Source: Adineta steineri (Eukaryota > Rotifera > Eurotatoria > Adinetida > Adinetidae). Taken from it: 64,000 nt of DNA. Location of the stretch: assembly GCA_905250115.1 (NCBI GenBank), contig CAJNOI010000309.1, forward strand, positions 1-64,000, in the 5' to 3' direction. Shown in pieces: positions 51,345 to 63,544 of the stretch; position 1 is the first letter of the stretch; each line of letters opens with the position of its first letter. Under the pieces are notes generated by a model. The model was not told the origin of the DNA and ran no database searches. It saw only the letters and a program-made list of their open reading frames with translations. A program made the translations under genes and the position numbers.

Positions 51345-54225
51345 TTAATTCTTTGTTTCTTGTTTACTTGATAAACGTTTTTTACGTACTAAAATAAAGC
51401 AAATAAGCATTGATTCGTTTTATTTTATTTCGTCTGAAATAAGCATTAATGATTTTCTTACAAGCATCAATATTTTGTTTAAGTTTTTCAGTAACACGAA
51501 CACGTGGTCCAAGTGTATCAAATTGCATATTTAAGCGAAGAAGTGTGTTATTTTGAGCAATAGCATCTGCAACTTCCATTTCAACTCGATTACCAAGAAT
51601 TTGTGAACGCTTAAAGAGAAATGCGTGAAAATAATTAATACAAAGCAAAACATAGTGCTAGTGGTGTGTAAACTATAAAAAGAAAAGGTGTGAGTATGGG
51701 GACCAAAGTAGTATAGTTACTGTTCATTGTGTCTGAATGAATAAATAAATCATTCGTTGGCTGAAATAATGCAAACATAATTGAAAAAAAAAATATTTAA
51801 TAATTTCATAAAGCTGGAAATGAAATTATAGCGAACTTGTTCTTTTACTTTTACATATAGTGAACATTCATTAAAGTTTGAATATTAAACAAGTAACGCT
51901 CTTTCTGGTAGAAATGCATCCTCTTCATATTTACTGAAAAAACAATTGAAAACCGTGAAAAATAGGTTTTCGATGTTTTTTTGACCTATGCACCCTCCTC
52001 ATCCAACAGACCTCAAATTCGAAATACCTCTAGAAATGTCTTTTTCAGAAAATGAGTTTTCGATGTTTTTTTGACCCTGCGGACATACAAGCAAGCAATC
52101 AGACAATTTATGTTTACTGGACTCTTCCCTACGAGAAAAAGAATATCCTTCATTTCTTTTCTTTTCGGTATTTTTCAAATCCGGAATGTATTATTTCACA
52201 CTAGTTAATAGTGATATGTAATTCTAAAAATACATTGTTTTCCCTTTCTAACAACATTTATTATGCATAGTTGATGTCTCAGTGTAACAAATGTTTCTCC
52301 TAAGTGTTGCTTTGGGGAATTAATAAGAACTGACAACTTTTCTTGTTGATCTATTTCCGTTTTATTGATATTAATATGTATATATAGTGTAGTATATTAG
52401 TTTTTCATTATTCAAATAAATTGTAAACGCAATAAGATATCGAAAGGACGTTAATGTATTTTAAACAAGTAAGAACATGAGATTATAATTCATATCTGTA
52501 CTCTTCCGCAGGAAGTTTTTTTTAAAGAGTTTTATTGACAATATATATTGCTTATAATTCTTATCAACTGAAGCACTGCATGGGTGAAGTAATATATTTA
52601 TATATAAGTGCCTCTTACAAGTCGTAGGAGGTATAAGATAACGAATTACTTCACCCTCAATTTATTGATTTATCATTACTGGCTCTACTATAGTCTAAGA
52701 AAATAAATGATATGTGTAGATTACAGCGTCTCGCAAGAAGATTAATTGACGCCAATGCTACTGTTACATAGTTATTAATCATAGTAAATTCAGTGTAAAA
52801 TAAATCATTAAACTAGAAGAGAATTTTAATTAGAATTCTTTACTTCCTAGTAAATGTATTTTTCTTTCTGATGATAGAGAATACCAAGATTTTCTTAACA
52901 GCTACTTATTTATTCTAAAAGAAATGTTTACTTAGATCTATATTATCACTGAAAGAAGATCAGCAAGCCTACGGCTACTGCGCTTATCAAATGTTATTAA
53001 TCTTTCGTAGCAATCATTACTACATCTGTGTTGCATATAAATCAATGGATTACATATATATTTTTCTATGCCTTATACTAATACTTCTAACTTATGAAAA
53101 AATAAATAAAATCTTTACTTGATTTGATAAACGTAATTCAATCAATGTTTGATTCTTTAATGTACTTCGTACGATTTCAGTAATAACTGGACCTGTTAAA
53201 CGATTTGATTCCGCATTAACTGTTTTTAATGTTGGATTTGCTTCAATAAGTTGTGCAAGAACCTAATTACAGAAATTTAAAAAAGAACATTAAAATTTCT
53301 ATTTTCTTACTCGACCAATACTATCCGTCATACCAACATTAGCCATTTCAAGAATTTCAACATGTGTATTTTCTTTTAATGCATTAAGTAAATCTTTAAG
53401 TACATCAGCTTTAATTTCTTTAATATTATTGATATTAATACGAGTTAATTCTTTATCATTAGCTTCAGCTTTTTTAATACAATCTTCAACATTAGTTAAA
53501 TTATCTGGTTCAGGTGGAACTATTCTTAATGGTTCACCTTTTGCTGCAGCTGAAAAAACAAAATTTTAATTTAAAAAAAAAATTCATTTTTTCTCATTCT
53601 ACCATTCCAACCACCAGAATTTACAAATGTATTTTTATCCATAACTGCAGCATGATATTGTACTTGATTGATTAAACCAGTAAAACCAAGAATAGCTAAA
53701 TTGAAACAAATTAAATGTATACTTATAAAAAAAATCAAATAAATATACCAGCAAGTTCACAAATTTCAGTTTCACTTGCATTTGTTAATACATCATCCCA
53801 TTCAGTTGGAGCTAGGAAGTCATCTTCATCTGTCGTTGGTTTAACAACTGCTGGTGGTTCCCAAACTTTCCCTTTCTTTTCACCTGCTACATATGGTTTT
53901 TGTTCGTCCCAATCTTTTTCTTTTTGTCCTTGTTCAGTTAGAAATTCTAAAAGTTTTTTACGATCATATTGACCTGTTGGATCTTTCGTTGTTTGTGGTT
54001 TGCAACGATCACTTGCTGGTAAATATGAATTCTTAATAGAACAAGATAGAAAAATAAAAGGGAAAACAAACAATGATTAAAATAAGACAGATGAAGGACA
54101 TATAAACATACTTCGGGATCAACAAGATCATTTATACTATCAAGTTCTTCAGCAGAAAGTACTGCTAAAAGTGAATCAAAATCATCCATATCATAATTTT
54201 CATTTGATGTTTTTGTAGCTGCCAT
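51345..54225 (-). CDS. TMOD: Tropomodulin
   Basis: Caps actin filament pointed ends. The start at 54225 gives MAATKTSNENYD; an in-frame Met six codons upstream (54243) is possible. The N-terminal tropomyosin/actin-binding part has DFDSLLAVLSAEELDSINDL, YLPASDRCK, YDRKKLLEFLTEQ and WDDVLTNASETEICELA. The leucine-rich half includes RININNIKEIKADVLKDLL, THVEILEMANVGMTDS, TLKTVNAESNRLTGPV and NTLLRLNMQFDTLGPR. The exon ending near 51464 has a GTAAGA donor that joins the last exon, giving RKKRLSSKQETKN and stop at 51345. The intron from about 53110 to 51615 is 1.5 kb and holds a family-2 repeat. The 5' end is divergent from GCP6. Confidence 0.92.
51899..52142 (+). repeat. ~244 bp interspersed repeat, family 2, copy 2
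   Basis: Inside the large tropomodulin intron. It begins CTCTTTCTGGTAGA and ends TACGAGAAAAAGA, a slightly decayed form of the copy-1 ends. Shared blocks include AATTGAAAACCGTGAAAAAT, GACCTCAAATTCGAAATACC and CGATGTTTTTTTGACC (twice). It lacks a short stretch (about 9 bases) present in copy 1 near 43127-43135. Confidence 0.8.
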
Positions 54226-54475
54226 GATGAAGGTTTGAATCAATATGATAAATAATGATGAATAATAATAACACAGATAATATCACGTAATACTAAAAAA
54301 AGGACACAAATATAACTAGAAAACAACATGGCCAATTATGTTTTATAATAATAATATAGATGGCGACTCTAAAGGAACAAAATTGATTGGATAAATAAGA
54401 GAACTATCAAGAATGAATGATTGTATATGTATTGAGTTACTACTATTAGAGAACTTCATGATATAGTATCGAATT
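54226..54475. promoter_or_regulatory. Shared divergent promoter of tropomodulin and GCP6
   Basis: Only 250 bases separate the two start codons on opposite strands, so both promoters and 5' leaders must fit here. AT-rich; no particular motif was recognised. Confidence 0.65.
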
Positions 54476-57400
54476 ATGTCTATTGTTGTTGATTTAGATG
54501 ATCCGGTAAATGAGTTACGTTATAGAGTTATTAATCTACTATTGTTCTATATTTAGAATAATATATCACGATTATTTAATCTTGAGAAAAATTGGCTTAT
54601 TGGAAAAACAATTTTAATAAATAATAATTTCAATTCATTAAATCAAATTTTTAATCTTAATGAAAATTCAACAAATGAAAATACGAATGATATTGTATGT
54701 CATTGTTTCTTTATATAGGTCGTCATGGAAATAACATAGGAAAAGCTAAATCTTGAGTTATTATTTCATTGAATGCTAAACTTATGATGAATATGAAAAA
54801 AACCTTCTTACTCTAATTAATAATATGAGAGTGTATATTTTCTTTCGATTAGACTGATCATGCTCGATTGCAACAAGTTCAACGTATACATATATTAAGT
54901 CAACAGTTAATACAAAGACCAAATCGAACATGTTTATCAGATATAAATGATACAATAGATATTGTGCGTAAGATGGCTTTTTTTGTATACATCTATATTA
55001 TTGTATTTTATTAGCCATTACAAAATGAAAAGAAAATATTACGAAATATTATACCATCACAAAGTATTCTATTTGAATTAGCTCAAAATAAACCTGATAA
55101 TACACGTTGGGCTAATACATTGCAAGATGAAGAAGTAAAATGAGAAATAGTATTGAATTTGAATATTATTATTCATTTGTTTTGATTTTTTAAGGAAATA
55201 CTTAGTGATGATGATGGTTTTCAATCTGCTTCATCATCTGTTTCTGATGATAAAAAATTAAAATTAACTGTAGTTTCTATTGATCAATCAGATCTTTGGT
55301 CTCGTGCTTTATTACAAATTGAAAATAAATATTTCACATGGGAACAACGTGGCAGGTAGAAATTATTAGATATTTATTTATAAAATACCTTTTTTGTTTC
55401 TATTAATATTTATAGTTATATCTATAATCGAACACGTCCATTTCTATTTGATCTTCGTACTGATGATCGACCTTTTCAACATATATGTTTACTTCTTTTA
55501 TTTAATAAACCAACCGAATCTTATTCTATTGATATTAATTATCATCCCATAGCTGTTGATGAATTTCTTCGTGATCTTTGTTATATGCTTATGGGTATAT
55601 CATCTCAAACATTTGAATGGAATGAGGTTATTTAATTCTAAATCTATATAGTATTTTTATTTTTCTTATTAGATTAATCAAACATTTGAACTTAAATCAG
55701 ATATGTATGTTCTTGGTTATACACAAATAACCATCGAAAAATTTTCATTAAAATATATTCAAGCTGGAAATCATTTCTATTTAATTAAACAATATGTTAA
55801 TCAATCAACAAAAATATCTGAAACAGAAAATGAATTTTGTCAAGCACTACGATGTTATTTACGTTATATACAAAAATCTATTGCTGTACATGATATTGCA
55901 AAATATTCTTTAGTTAAATTTGCGGCTCAACTTGATCCAATTCTTTGCAGTCTTGAGTAAGTTTCTCAATAAGGGTGGATGGATGTGAGTGTGGGTGGGT
56001 TTGGTTAAATATAGATAAATGTCTATATCCACTCCCACACCCACCCTCAAACGTCTTTCTTTATTTTTCCCCTTTAAGTTGTTTCGAGCACCTAAAATCT
56101 TATCATTCTCATATTACGACTTTTTTACTTTCGACCTTAGTTGGAACAATCAATTTTTCATCTAATTTATTATTTTAGTCTTCCATTATCTTTAATATCA
56201 ACTATAAATGAACTTGAACAAACAATACATACTTCATCACCAAATACATCAATAGCTTTTGTTAAACTTTCTTCGATTTTACATACACTTCTTAATCATA
56301 ATTATCATACAATTGATCATAATTATTTTCTTTTACTTATTCATTTTGTAACATATACATTACGACCATTATTATCTTTTCTTACGGATCTTATTATTCA
56401 TTCAAATTATCTTGATCGTTATAATGAATATCCAATTTTATTTAATTATAATCGTTTAATAGGTTTAAAAACAAATGATTTCTGGACAAAAACATTCACA
56501 ATACGTTATTTATATGCTAATAATACAGATACAATATTTCATCAAATATTACCTATTGAATATTTACAACATATGGTTAATATAACACGTTCATTAATGT
56601 TAATTAAATTATGTGATAAAAATCATCCATTATGTCTCATAACAACAACGATAAAACCTGAATTAAAATTTCTTTATATGAATTTATTAGAGAGTAGTGA
56701 TCAAAATCAAATATATAAATATCAAAAGGAAATGAATGAGAAAATCTTAGAATATGAACAAGCACAGTAAAGAATAAATTAAATTTGTTTTTTTTCGTTC
56801 TTATCATATGTGATATTTTAGAAAACAAAAACGACTTGATATTGAACAAGCTAAAGTTCAAGAACGAATGGAACTGTATGCTCGTCAAGATCAACAAAGA
56901 GCTGAAAGAAAAAGTCAGTTGAATATAATCATATACTTTTCAAGAATAGAAACTAGACACGAGATAATTTAAAAAAATACGTAATTTCGCGGTGATTGAA
57001 ATATAATTGTCACGCGTATTTCATAGTTAACCGAAAAGTGCATTGAGTAAAACAAGCAAGGTCGTTTGGCTATAAGTGCTATTCCAATAAAGATCTACGA
57101 TAAACAGAGGAATTATCGAATAAAATAAAGTCACCAATCAAGATGATCGCAAGGGAGAACAAACTGATTGCCATAGTAGAAATCAGGAAATCAGTTTGTT
57201 CCCCCTTGGATGATCGTCAATAACGGCCGATGATTATTTTTCGAGCTATTTCTGCCAACCTTCGCAATATGCCCTTGGACTTAAACTGAAATAGAAAAAG
57301 TGATAAACAACTTGATCCTACTATCCATCTAACAGCTAAAAATTATAGTAAAAAAATTTATGAAGACTTTTTGATACATCGTAGCTGACATTTCTTACAG

Positions 57401-60400
57401 GAAAGTAATTGTAAATCAAGGTTGCAATAATCTTATCGATAATTCTATTTTTTTTCAATTCTCTTTAAAATATTCTATCATGGACTGTTTATTCTCTTTG
57501 AAGTGTTTTATATCAGTTCTAATGAGGAAGAATTTTTGGATATTTATAGAAATTGCTGATGATGAAAAGCAACGATTACTCAAAGGCAAACAAATTCTAC
57601 TCGATGAATGGCAAGAACAAATAGATAAAAAACAAAAACAAGTAAAACTGATTGATATCTAATGAAAAGTTCAATTGAATAATTTCTTTTCATTTTCAGT
57701 TGAAAGATGACAAACTTACCGAACAAATTGCAGATGCTGAATTGAATAAAGTTACTTCAACAACAACAATTATTGGTTCTCGTCTTGCTGCACCTTATGC
57801 TGATCTTGTAGAAAACGTTCGGTATAAATAATTCTTCATCTAATATTTTCTTTTTTTCTATTTATTTATTTTTAGGAAAGAAATTATTGCTGAATATGAT
57901 GTTAAAATGCGTGATGCTAATGAAAGAGAAGAACAATTTCGTAAAAGAGTTCAACCTAATATTACTACAGATACTCCAAAAGAATTTCAATCGACAGAAT
58001 CTCCCGCATCTTCAGCAAGTTTTCATACACCAGCGATTGATACATCACCAACAATAGTTCCTATTATTGATAATAAACCAGTCATTCCTATTTCTTCTCC
58101 AACAACTATTGAAAATACTGAAGATACTGAAACACTTGATTTAATGTCTACAATTCCAAAGATTGAAACACAAATAGTACATAAACCCATAGAAAAAACT
58201 ATCATTCGACATACAGCAACTGAAGAAACAACTGAAGCACAATATCGTCCTGTAGTTAAACTTGTCTCTAGTAATGTACTTAAATCAACAATCCAGAATT
58301 ATATGATTGATCATAATCCACTTGATGATAGTCAAGGTATATAAAAAATAAGATTAAGGAAAAAAAACCTTATCATTATTTTCTTTTAATTAAGATGAAG
58401 AAGAATTACCAGAAAAAATCTATGATTGGGATGCTATTATTGCAAATGGACCTCAATTTAAATACAACGATACATTCAGTAAGTATTACCTATTTAAAGT
58501 TTTCTTGCAAATATGAATAGACTTTAAAGAATATACTTGAGGGTGGGTGTGTCTATCATCTTATAACCCACCCTTCTTGATCATCTGCAAAGTTTGTACA
58601 GTAAAATATACGAAAAAAATCATATATTTATAGATTTCCATATCAAAGAAAAAGAGCCTCAATTATCCAATGAAAATTTTGCTAAATCTTGGTTTAATTA
58701 TGATATGTCACCATTACGTGTTTGGTTAGAACATTCAATTTCACCATTAATATATGTTCAGTATGTAAAATAATATTTCGTTTATTTCGCAATTTTATTT
58801 TTCTCTTTTAGATCTCAATTAGTAAATCGTGCATTACTTAATTATTTTTTTGATGAATTAAAATTATTATATCATTTAAATAATCTTCGTTCATATTATT
58901 TTCTTGCAACAGGTCGATTTGGAGTTGCATTTTGTTCAGAATTATCACGAATATTGTTAACAAATGATGATGTACAAATTATCTATCGAGTTAATTCTAT
59001 GCGTCAAATTTTATATACATCATTAGATCAAGCAGGAGAATTAAATAATTTAACTGATGTTCTTCAATTAACAGCAAAAATGGATATACCAAATTCAATA
59101 AGTCTTTTAGATTCTACATTATTTGATTATTTTGATTTACAATATAATATACAATGGCCATTAAATATCGTGATTTCACCAGATATGTTAGAAAAATATA
59201 AGATTATATTTCGATTTCTTCTTCGAATATTGATTGTTAAACAAGTACTTAATGAAATATGGATTATGCTTAAAGCTTGTAAGTAGAAAACAAAAATATA
59301 AATCATAGTATCACTTTCTGAAAGAATAAAAGTGTCAATTCTTGTAAATTATTTTCACATCAGAGATTCAATATTTTGTAATTAATCTATACAATGTGCA
59401 ATATAGATACATCATTATTCACATATCTTTTTTGTAGTAATTGAAATTATTGCTATCACTATTCTACAAAAACATACAACACTAACTAGGGATTCCCGAT
59501 TTTCGCTAATAAGATTTTCGCTAGTGTCATTATGTGATTATATATGTGTAAATATAGCTCCTAGTAACTATATTGAGGAGCTTAAACTATGATATGCTTA
59601 TTCTAATAGGGTACGAACTAAATGATCAATTTTTTATTCAAAATGATCAGTTGTTTTTCTTATAACGTGATCAGTAAATAAATCCTTTCTGAGCAGTAAA
59701 TAATATCAAATGTCAGTAATCACGATCAGGGTGTGAATGTGCCTGTGCATGTGAGTGTCCATCTCTTATCCACCCACCCTTTAAATTTTTTACTAATGAT
59801 TCACAATAAAACTACTGATCGCTTTTACTGATCATTTTTAATAAAAAACTGACCATTTAATTTGTACCCGTTCTAATAATATTAGCTTATGTTTTCACAG
59901 ATATTCTATAATAATCTTATATTATTGCAGTTGGTGAGAATCCTCTGAAATTTCGCCAATTGACGAATGTACTAATGGCGAAGAGACAGTAAGCCGCGAA
60001 CTTTTGCCTACCTTCGCACATCCTCTAAGATTTACTGTATCTATTCATATTCTGATTCTATTCTGCATATATATCATTTATCTTTAACACTGATTTTTAC
60101 CTCGCAAGTTATTCACAGGATTCAATGAATATATATTATCTCAATAAACTTCATGTTCTATTAATACTAATTTTATTCTTAAAGATTTCATCAAATAAAA
60201 AAATTCGATAATTAATCATGTTTGTTTTTTCTTTTCATCCAAGGCAAAAGACAAAATTCTACCTTAACACCATTACATCAATATAGGTAAAAATAATATA
60301 TATTTAGTTTATTTTATGATTGTTTTTTTTCTTTCAGACATCAAATGCAACACTTTATGACTGTTCTTAGTAATTATATAACAAATCAAGTTATACAAAT

Positions 60401-60932
60401 TGCTTGGAATGAATTTTTACGTAAAATACAAAAAGCTAAACATATTAATGAAATAGCTGCAGCACATAGTGAATATTTAGATAAAACAATGTTAAAGTAA
60501 ACAATTTATTCTTTTTGTTTTTTGTGTCTTCAAAAAATAAAACAATATTTATTTTTTTTTAGTTGTCTTCTTACTCCAAATGCAGCTCCAATTCTAAATG
60601 AAGTTAATCGTGTTTTAACATTAATTATACGTTTTCGTTGTCAATTAAAAACATTCTCTTGGATTCTTGATGCAACATATACCGATGTATCCGATACAAG
60701 TATACAAGCATTACGTACAACATTTGAAAAATATCATATTGCTGTACTTTCACTTTTCAAAGGTATGTATTCAAAAAATATAAAATTAAAATTATTAAAC
60801 AAATATTTCTTTTTAGTTTTATCAAAACTTGTTGAAAAAGGATATAAAACATCATTGGGCGATTTACTCATACGACTTAATCATAATGGTTATTACAATC
60901 GAATAGCTACGTCTTCCATTCGACAACATTAG
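54476..60932 (+). CDS. TUBGCP6: Gamma-tubulin complex component 6
   Basis: Subunit of the gamma-tubulin ring complex that nucleates microtubules. Exon 1 (54476-54505) gives MSIVVDLDDP, then NNISRLFNLEKNWLIG from 54557. The N-terminal gamma-tubulin-complex domain includes YNRTRPFLFDLRTDDRPFQ, HPIAVDEFLRDLCYMLMGI and EFCQALRCYLRYIQKSIAVHD. A charged coiled-coil-like middle follows (QKEMNEKILEYEQAQ, then KQKRLDIEQAKVQERMELYA), then a Thr/Ser/Pro-rich linker (57907-58344) that is shorter than the long GCP6 insert of vertebrates. The C-terminal domain has PLRVWLEHSISPLIYVQSQL, NRALLNYFFDELKLLYHL, WPLNIVISPDMLEKYK, RHQMQHFMTVLSNYI, AHSEYLDKTMLNCLLTPNAA and DLLIRLNHNGYYNR. These match GCP6 rather than GCP2-5. 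It ends 91 bases from the stop of the convergent gene at 61024. Confidence 0.92.
55973..56047. repeat. G-rich/C-rich hairpin tract in a GCP6 intron
   Basis: GAGTGTGGGTGGGT on the left and CCACTCCCACACCCACCCTC on the right face each other across about 30 AT-rich bases and could pair into a long hairpin. A related tract occurs at 58539-58574 and another inside the element at 59609-59870. Confidence 0.7.
57143..57215. repeat. Imperfect inverted repeat in a GCP6 intron
   Basis: GGGAGAACAAACTGATT and AATCAGTTTGTTCCCCC face each other across about 22 bases, with ATGATC outside both arms. The intron holding it (about 56912-57550) is unusually long for this gene. Confidence 0.7.
58539..58574. repeat. 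Short G/C hairpin tract in a GCP6 intron
   Basis: GAGGGTGGGTGTG followed 15 bases later by CCCACCCTT: a short stem related to 55973-56047. Confidence 0.65.
59512..59995 (+). repeat. Family 3 repeat, copy split by a nested element
   Basis: Lies in the ~960-base GCP6 intron. The parts 59512-59608 and 59879-59995 together match the reverse complement of 46081-46318. The sequence between them is the inserted element at 59609-59870 plus one copy of the duplicated target. Confidence 0.85.
59609..59870 (+). mobile_element. 262 bp inverted-repeat element nested in a family 3 repeat
   Basis: The left end begins GGGTACGAACTAAATGATCA and the right end closes TTTAATTTGTACCCG; the inverted match runs about 43 bases with around five mismatches. 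The flanks are TTCTAATA at 59601-59608 and again at 59871-59878. The uninterrupted family 3 copy has this octamer once at the same place. It has no coding capacity. The middle carries GGGTGTG...CACCCACCCT tracts. Confidence 0.9.
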
Positions 60933-61023
60933 AAATAATAGAATATTTTTCTTAATATGTCAGATTTCTCTGTTCTCTTTATTCGAAATTTAAAAACAAA
61001 ATACAAAAGATAAAGTTTTATAA

Positions 61024-61869
61024 TCAACGAACAAGTCTCATTATAATTGGCATAATTAAAACAAGTGTAGTTGATAATGTGATGGATGCTGCTGTTGAAG
61101 AGGAGAATTTATGAAAATCAAATTGAGTCACTAATGTTTTTTTAATTTTTTCAATATTTTCTATTGAATTACAAGCACCACGTTTACGACATCCTAATCT
61201 TATAACATCTGAACGAGTTTGATTATGAACTTGAAATGTTGTTTCATATTCAAGAAAATTTGCTAGAGCTTTATTTGCTGGACATGTTGCACAAATATCG
61301 ATATGTTCTGAATATTGAATAATACCAATACATTGTTGACAACTAACTAGATTTATATTATTACAATTTGTTGTATTCGAAAAGTTCAAACATAAACGAC
61401 CATCAAAATCTGTTGTTGGAACAATTAATGTATCGAATTTTTTCATTTGTTCATCAGTAGGAAATGTTACTGTGGCAATAGCTTGTTTTAAATTTTCAAC
61501 TGTATTACATGGAGTTGTATTTGAAGGTTTACATTTGTAAATAATATGTCGACGAGTTTCATATTCACCAGACCATGTTGTAACTCGACGTTCTGTTTTA
61601 ACTACAATACTATCAGTCGGTATATGTGAATCTGAACCGTAATATACTTCAGTTGCACTATGTTTAAACCATGTAATGCGTACAGAACAACTTCCATCTG
61701 TTGATGCTATTTCACAATCACCTCTAGTTGGTGGTGGAACATGGTCGGCTGTAAGAAAATCATTAAAAATCATTCCATCACATTCATTACATTTATTTGC
61801 CAAAAGATATTTTGTATATACGATCAAAAATAATCCACAATAATAATAATAATAATTGAATAATGTCAT
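61024..61869 (-). CDS. Cys-rich, probably GPI-anchored secreted protein (orphan)
   Basis: Single exon, 281 residues. The N-terminal hydrophobic stretch YYCGLFLIVYTKYLLA can act as a signal peptide before mature NKCNECDG. Two halves each begin with a CxxC (CNECDG; CQQCIG) and close with a CN motif (TTPCNT; GACNSI), with NxT/S glycosylation sites between. The C-terminus is Ser/Thr small-residue SSSTAAS followed by the hydrophobic ITLSTTLVLIMPIIM, as expected of a GPI signal. The CxxC...CN logic recalls Ly6-like domains, but spacing is too loose to assign. I recognise no family by sequence. It is convergent with GCP6. Confidence 0.7.
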   Translation of the reverse strand: MTLFNYYYYYCGLFLIVYTKYLLANKCNECDGMIFNDFLTADHVPPPTRGDCEIASTDGSCSVRITWFKHSATEVYYGSDSHIPTDSIVVKTERRVTTWSGEYETRRHIIYKCKPSNTTPCNTVENLKQAIATVTFPTDEQMKKFDTLIVPTTDFDGRLCLNFSNTTNCNNINLVSCQQCIGIIQYSEHIDICATCPANKALANFLEYETTFQVHNQTRSDVIRLGCRKRGACNSIENIEKIKKTLVTQFDFHKFSSSTAASITLSTTLVLIMPIIMRLVR

Positions 61870-62110
61870 TTTTGGTTATGACTTTCTGAAATTAAAACTC
61901 TTTTTATAATATAAATAAGTAAACTTTTATCAACTACGTGTTATCTTCAATCAACAAAAGAGTAAATAGGAAATATGTGTCTCTGATTCATAGGATGTCA
62001 AGGACAAAGATAGATATTATATAATATGTTGTATAAAATTAATGAAATAACTTAGAACAAGTTTTGAAATCTCATTAGAGTATAGCAAGAGTACAAAGTG
62101 ATATAATAGA

Positions 62111-62318
62111 TTCAGTGATTTATCCAGCGGGGGGGGGAGGGAGACACGGGGCTTTTTGCCCTCTCGGAGGGTACCTCTACCCCTCTCCCCCACGGAATTC
62201 ATAAAAGTTACGCTTTTTGAGTCTGAAACTATACGTTTGCCTCCCAGAAGAGAGATTTTTGCACTCCCGGCAGTTAATTTCGCACCCTCGGACCAAAAAA
62301 GCTGGATAAAACACTGAA
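62111..62318. mobile_element. GC-rich inverted-repeat element, family 5, copy 1
   Basis: The ends are TTCAGTGATTTATCCAGC and GCTGGATAAAACACTGAA, an 18-base inverted repeat with one mismatch. TAGA stands directly outside both ends. The interior is strikingly GC-rich for this region, with a run of nine or more G and several CCCTC/GAGGG blocks. Non-coding. Confidence 0.75.
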
Positions 62319-62638
62319 TAGATGTCTAGTTATATCCGTATTAAATATCAGTAGTATGCTCGCTTGAATTTCATTTTTTATTTCTCCCACTGCTCATGTA
62401 CAATCTCAGCAAATGAAAAAGATACCCTAGGTGTACAGCAAATCTATATGGAAAGCAATCATAAATACAGTGAAACAGCCTGTCATCTGTTCCGAATAAG
62501 AAATAAATCAAAACAATACTTAGCGTCTTATATCAAGAGTCTATATATATGTATGATACTAAAGAAAAGAAGATAGCGTGTAATAGATTAGCAACGACAC
62601 ATACAAAAGAGAAATGTCTTGAAGTAATAAAATGAATG

Positions 62639-62749
62639 TCAATGTTTTATCTAGGGAGGGAGGGATACATGGGACATTTTGTACCGCGAAAGACTACGTT
62701 TGACCTCCCGAGATTTAAGATTTCTGCACCCTCGGAGATAAAATACTGA
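62639..62749. repeat. Family 5 element, shorter decayed copy
   Basis: The ends TCAATGTTTTATCT and AGATAAAATACTGA are inverted and resemble copy 1. The interior shares GGGAGGGA, TACGTTTG followed by CCTCCC, and TGCACCCTCGGA. About half the length of copy 1. Confidence 0.65.
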
Positions 62750-63544
62750 TGACTGTAAAACATTATAAGAAATATATTATATCGTTTGTAATATTATGAT
62801 TATTTTAAATGAAAAGCAACTGTTCTGAATTTTTTGTTTATATATAAATTGTCTCTTCTGCTATTTATATCTAAGATTTTGTTTTTCTACACATAAAAAC
62901 AATAATAAGAAGATCAATCAATGTTATCAGCATATCTCTTCTAATTCATTAATAATTTGTGGTCAGTACGACTTCCCTCGAATAACTAACTTCATGTTTG
63001 TATTATAAACCAGTTCGTTGCTTAATGATAGACGATGATATTACAAAAGTATTTTTTGGTTTATAAGATCTAATAACTGTAAGCTCTTTCATTCTAGAAA
63101 TGATAATAATATTATGTCGCACAGTAGACATAAGCAGCAAATAATTAGATTACCTTCTCAACTAAGCATTTGTACGTTAACAATAACACAATGTTCTTAA
63201 TTTTGTTGATAATAGCGTTATTTCAAACTTTATTCGAATAAAAAAAGAGAACATCTCTTTGAATTATATTATTATTGATTTTAAGATTTTTTTGTAAAGA
63301 ATTTTAAAACAATACTGATACAGAAAATAAATATTACTGTAAAAGAAAAAAATTTTATATTTAGTTTTCGTCATAGGATTAAGCTATAAATTAATAGTCA
63401 GTAAAAAAATAAAAACAAAACTTGGCTTGATTTATCATTTGATAAAAACGGAAAAATATCGATAAGTTTGCTTTTTTAAAAACATGATAATTCGATTCAG
63501 GTTCAATAATTGCATATTACCACTTTCGATGATGAATAGATCAA

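Larger units (their letters stand above)
61870..63544. other. Intergenic DNA with two inverted-repeat elements
   Basis: AT-rich background interrupted by the GC-rich elements at 62111-62318 and 62639-62749. ORFs at 62017-62202 and 62364-62576 overlap or neighbour these and show no protein features. Confidence 0.5.

Noticed and set aside
62017-62202. 61-codon minus-strand ORF
   Set aside because: Produced by the GC-rich interior of the inverted-repeat element at 62111-62318.
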